This document shows, one piece after another, positions 5,206 through 6,974 of a stretch of 6,974 nt of DNA; the first letter of the stretch is position 1; each line of letters begins with the position of its first letter. Both the position numbers and the translations under genes were made by a program. The stretch spans positions 1-6,974 of the forward strand of contig QMSU01000053.1 in NCBI GenBank assembly GCA_003650975.1, in the 5' to 3' direction. Below the pieces are notes generated by a model. That model worked only from the letters and a program-made list of their open reading frames with translations, ran no database searches and was not told the DNA's origin. This stretch comes from Thermoplasmata archaeon (GTDB lineage: Archaea > Thermoplasmatota > E2 > UBA202 > JdFR-43).

Positions 5206-5754
5206 ATGTTGCAGGAAATCATATTCTATGGAAGGGGTGGCCAGGGGTCCGTGACGGCTGCCAACCTGCTCGCCTCGGCTGCCCTGAAAAGTGGAAACAG
5301 AGGGGTGCAGGCATTTCCCTTTTTTGGCGCTGAACGGAGGGGTGCTCCGGTGAAGGCATTTGCACGCATAAGCGACGAGGAAATTTTTGTGAGGAGCCAG
5401 ATCACCGAACCGGATGTGGTGGTGGTGCTGGACACCGGCGTTATGGATGCCATCGACGTGACACAGGGTCTCAAAGAGGACGGGGTCATACTGCTCAACA
5501 CCAACCAGCAGGCAGATGACTTTTCCTTCACACAAAAAATTGCCACCGTGGATGCCACCTCCATTGCACTGAAGAACAACATTCTGGTGGGCGGAATCCC
5601 CGTGGTCAACACGCCCATGACGGGAGCCCTGGTGAGAATCATCAAGGGAGTGGAAATCGAGGCACTCAAGGAAGCAATGAGGGAGCGCTTCGGAAAACAG
5701 GCGGAGAGCAACGCACGGGCTGCCGAGGAGGCATACCGGGAGGTGAAACTGTGA
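5206..5754 (+). CDS. porG: 2-oxoacid (pyruvate):ferredoxin oxidoreductase, gamma subunit
   Basis: The 182-residue protein is the gamma subunit of the four-subunit oxidoreductase that converts pyruvate (or a related 2-oxoacid) and CoA to acyl-CoA, CO2 and reduced ferredoxin. It opens with FYGRGGQGSVTAANLLA (residues 7-23), followed by FPFFGAERRGAPV (37-49), a core strand PDVVVVLD (69-76) and GGIPVVNTPMTGALV (129-143), all in family order and spacing; the CoA-contacting role of this subunit is known from the family. I prefer ATG 5206 over an in-frame GTG at 5140, since family members begin a few residues before GRGGQG and the longer form would run through the divergent promoter spacer. The final GTGA overlaps the porD start. 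Confidence 0.94.
   Translation: MLQEIIFYGRGGQGSVTAANLLASAALKSGNRGVQAFPFFGAERRGAPVKAFARISDEEIFVRSQITEPDVVVVLDTGVMDAIDVTQGLKEDGVILLNTNQQADDFSFTQKIATVDATSIALKNNILVGGIPVVNTPMTGALVRIIKGVEIEALKEAMRERFGKQAESNARAAEEAYREVKL
5738..5746 (+). promoter_or_regulatory. Shine-Dalgarno sequence of porD
   Basis: GGGAGGTGA lies 4 nt before the GTG start at 5751 and is a near-perfect complement of the archaeal 16S rRNA 3' end. It fixes the GTG as start and contrasts with the SD-less leading genes of this window. Confidence 0.75.
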
Positions 5755-5996
5755 AGACAGCCATCTCTCTTCCCACCAAGGGAGCCATGGGAAAAACGGG
5801 AACCTGGCGGGTATTCAGACCGACAATTGACCTGGAGAAATGCATCAAATGCTGGCGATGCTGGATATTCTGCCCCGATGCCGCCATAGCCAGAAATGAG
5901 TATCCCGTAATCGACTATGACTACTGTAAGGGATGCGGCATCTGTGCCAACGAGTGTCCGGTGAATGCCATTGAGATGGGGAGGGAGGAAAAATGA
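5751..5996 (+). CDS. porD: 2-oxoacid (pyruvate):ferredoxin oxidoreductase, delta subunit (2[4Fe-4S])
   Basis: The 81-residue product is the small ferredoxin-like subunit that passes electrons from the thiamine diphosphate site towards external ferredoxin. It has the PorD leader GAMGKTGTWRVFRP (residues 11-24) and then two complete CxxCxxCxxxCP motifs: Cys31, 34, 37, 41 and Cys59, 62, 65, 69, enough for two [4Fe-4S] clusters. The length is typical. The GTG start overlaps the porG stop by 4 nt and has a strong Shine-Dalgarno sequence. The TGA stop overlaps the porA ATG. Alternative members of the family act on 2-ketoisovalerate; the subunit alone does not separate these. Confidence 0.95.
   Translation: MKTAISLPTKGAMGKTGTWRVFRPTIDLEKCIKCWRCWIFCPDAAIARNEYPVIDYDYCKGCGICANECPVNAIEMGREEK
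5983..5988 (+). promoter_or_regulatory. Shine-Dalgarno sequence of porA
   Basis: GGGAGG ends 4 nt before ATG 5993, inside the last codons of porD, and supports that ATG as the porA start. Confidence 0.6.
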
Positions 5997-6974
5997 TAGT
6001 CATTGATACCGCCAACCATATTGCCGCCCTGGCGGCCAAGATGGCACGACCGAAAGTTGCGGCTGCCTATCCCATCACGCCCCAGACCACCATTGTGGAA
6101 CGCCTGGCCCAGTATGTGGAACAGGCGGATGTGGACATGGAGTACATACGGGTGGAATCGGAGCATTCCGCCATGACCGCATGTATCGGTGCCGCGGCAA
6201 CGGGAGTGAGAACCTTCACCGCCACGGCCTCCCACGGCCTTCTGCTCATGCATGAGATGCTCCACTGGGCGGGACTTGCGAGACTTCCCATTGTGATGGT
6301 GAATGTTAACCGCGCCATAGGGCCAGGGTGGAACATCTGGAGTGATCTGAACGATGCCATGTCCCAGCGCGACACGGGATGGATTCAGTTCTACGCTTCG
6401 AGCAATCAGGAGGTGTTTGACGGCGTCATCCAGGCGTATAAGATTGCAGAGCATCATGATGTCCTGCTCCCCGCCATGGTGAGTTACGACGGATTCATTC
6501 TCAGTCACACCTCCATGCCCGTGGATGTCCCGGATCAGAAGGAGATAGATGCCTTCCTTCCGGAATTCAAACCCGGCTGGCGCATTGACGTGGAAAACCC
6601 CATCACCCACGGGAACATTGTCCCGCCGGAGCCCTACATGGAGATACGGTATTCCATGCAACGGGCCATGGAGAAGGCAAAGAGGGTCATTGAAGAGGTG
6701 GGAAAGGAATACGGTGAACGATTCGGCAGATACTACGGGCTGGTGGAGGAATATCGCTGCGACGATGCGGACTACGTGATCGTCACCATGGCAGCACTGG
6801 CGGCCGAGGCCCACTTTGCCGTGGACCGTCTGCGCGAAAGAGGCGAAAAGGTCGGTCTTGTCAACCTCCGCACCTTCCGCCCGTTCCCCTATGAAAAGCT
6901 CAATTATGACCATATGATTGTGATCGACAGGGATATCTCTCCCGGGCTGGGGGGTGTTCTTGCCCATGAAATGA
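5993..6974 (+). CDS. porA: 2-oxoacid (pyruvate):ferredoxin oxidoreductase, alpha subunit, 3' end missing
   Basis: The frame is open from ATG 5993 to the window end, giving 327 residues of a protein normally about 390-400 long. The N-terminal domain I shows AAAYPITPQTTIVE (residues 23-36) and the ESEHSA block (55-60), then TATASHGLLLMHEMLHWA, which are hallmark positions near the substrate and thiamine diphosphate sites. NRAIGPGWNIWSDLNDAM and RDTGWIQFYAS follow, and VNLRTFRPFPYEKL with VIDRDISPGLGGVL marks the domain II region near the end. The presence of this block with DGFILSHT supports pyruvate-type over other 2-oxoacids, but substrate is inferred. Its ATG overlaps the porD stop (ATGA) and has a Shine-Dalgarno sequence. 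The beta (thiamine diphosphate) subunit is expected immediately downstream of the window. Confidence 0.95.
   Translation, partial: MIVIDTANHIAALAAKMARPKVAAAYPITPQTTIVERLAQYVEQADVDMEYIRVESEHSAMTACIGAAATGVRTFTATASHGLLLMHEMLHWAGLARLPIVMVNVNRAIGPGWNIWSDLNDAMSQRDTGWIQFYASSNQEVFDGVIQAYKIAEHHDVLLPAMVSYDGFILSHTSMPVDVPDQKEIDAFLPEFKPGWRIDVENPITHGNIVPPEPYMEIRYSMQRAMEKAKRVIEEVGKEYGERFGRYYGLVEEYRCDDADYVIVTMAALAAEAHFAVDRLRERGEKVGLVNLRTFRPFPYEKLNYDHMIVIDRDISPGLGGVLAHEM

Noticed and set aside
5921..6967. 348-residue open frame on the minus strand across porA
   Set aside because: The plus strand of the same stretch encodes porD and porA with all family motifs; the antisense frame is His-rich and resembles nothing, as expected for the complement of a GC-rich coding region.
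1..6974. CRISPR array, insertion sequence, integrase or phage genes
   Set aside because: No regularly spaced repeats, transposase-like or integrase-like protein was seen; the composition shift at the beta-helix gene is the only sign of transfer.

Overview
The window looks like chromosomal DNA of an archaeon, most likely a euryarchaeal or Thermoplasmata-type lineage; the lineage is inferred, the domain is well supported. The evidence is a four-subunit-type pyruvate/2-oxoacid:ferredoxin oxidoreductase operon in gamma-delta-alpha order, a single-domain PncC/CinA protein, an archaeal-type RtcA, a tRNA-Cys with a T-loop intron bounded by a bulge-helix-bulge, and promoters with a TATA-like box centred about 24 nt upstream of the start codon, as expected for leaderless archaeal mRNAs.

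Layout. 1-507 (+): C-terminal part of a nitroreductase, cut by the window edge. 508-642: convergent intergenic stretch rich in inverted repeats. 643-1542 (-): 2-ketopantoate reductase (CoA synthesis) with its own TATA box. 1594-2463 (-): secreted right-handed beta-helix protein, markedly AT-rich, with what looks like the decayed tail of a second copy at 2535-2561. 2640-4844 (+): a tightly overlapping three-gene operon, pncC-like, rtcA, and a calcineurin-like metallophosphoesterase. 4845-5002: convergent intergenic stretch containing a foldable three-way-junction element. 5003-5122 (-): tRNA-Cys(GCA) interrupted by a 49-nt intron between positions 59 and 60. 5206-6974 (+): porG, porD and porA of a 2-oxoacid:ferredoxin oxidoreductase; porA leaves the window.

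How the genes work together. The por genes form one enzyme that oxidatively decarboxylates pyruvate (or a related 2-oxoacid) to an acyl-CoA and reduced ferredoxin; ketopantoate reductase serves synthesis of the CoA it needs, although the two loci are not linked. The pncC-rtcA-phosphoesterase genes overlap by 8 and 4 nt, so they are probably co-transcribed and translationally coupled; a shared role in RNA-end or nucleotide repair is only a hypothesis. Leading genes have TATA-like boxes at leaderless spacing, while porD, porA and probably the phosphoesterase have purine-rich Shine-Dalgarno-like sequences inside their operons.

The most interesting item is the split tRNA-Cys. A search for a continuous cloverleaf would miss it, because the 3' half of the T arm and the acceptor strand lie 49 nt away.
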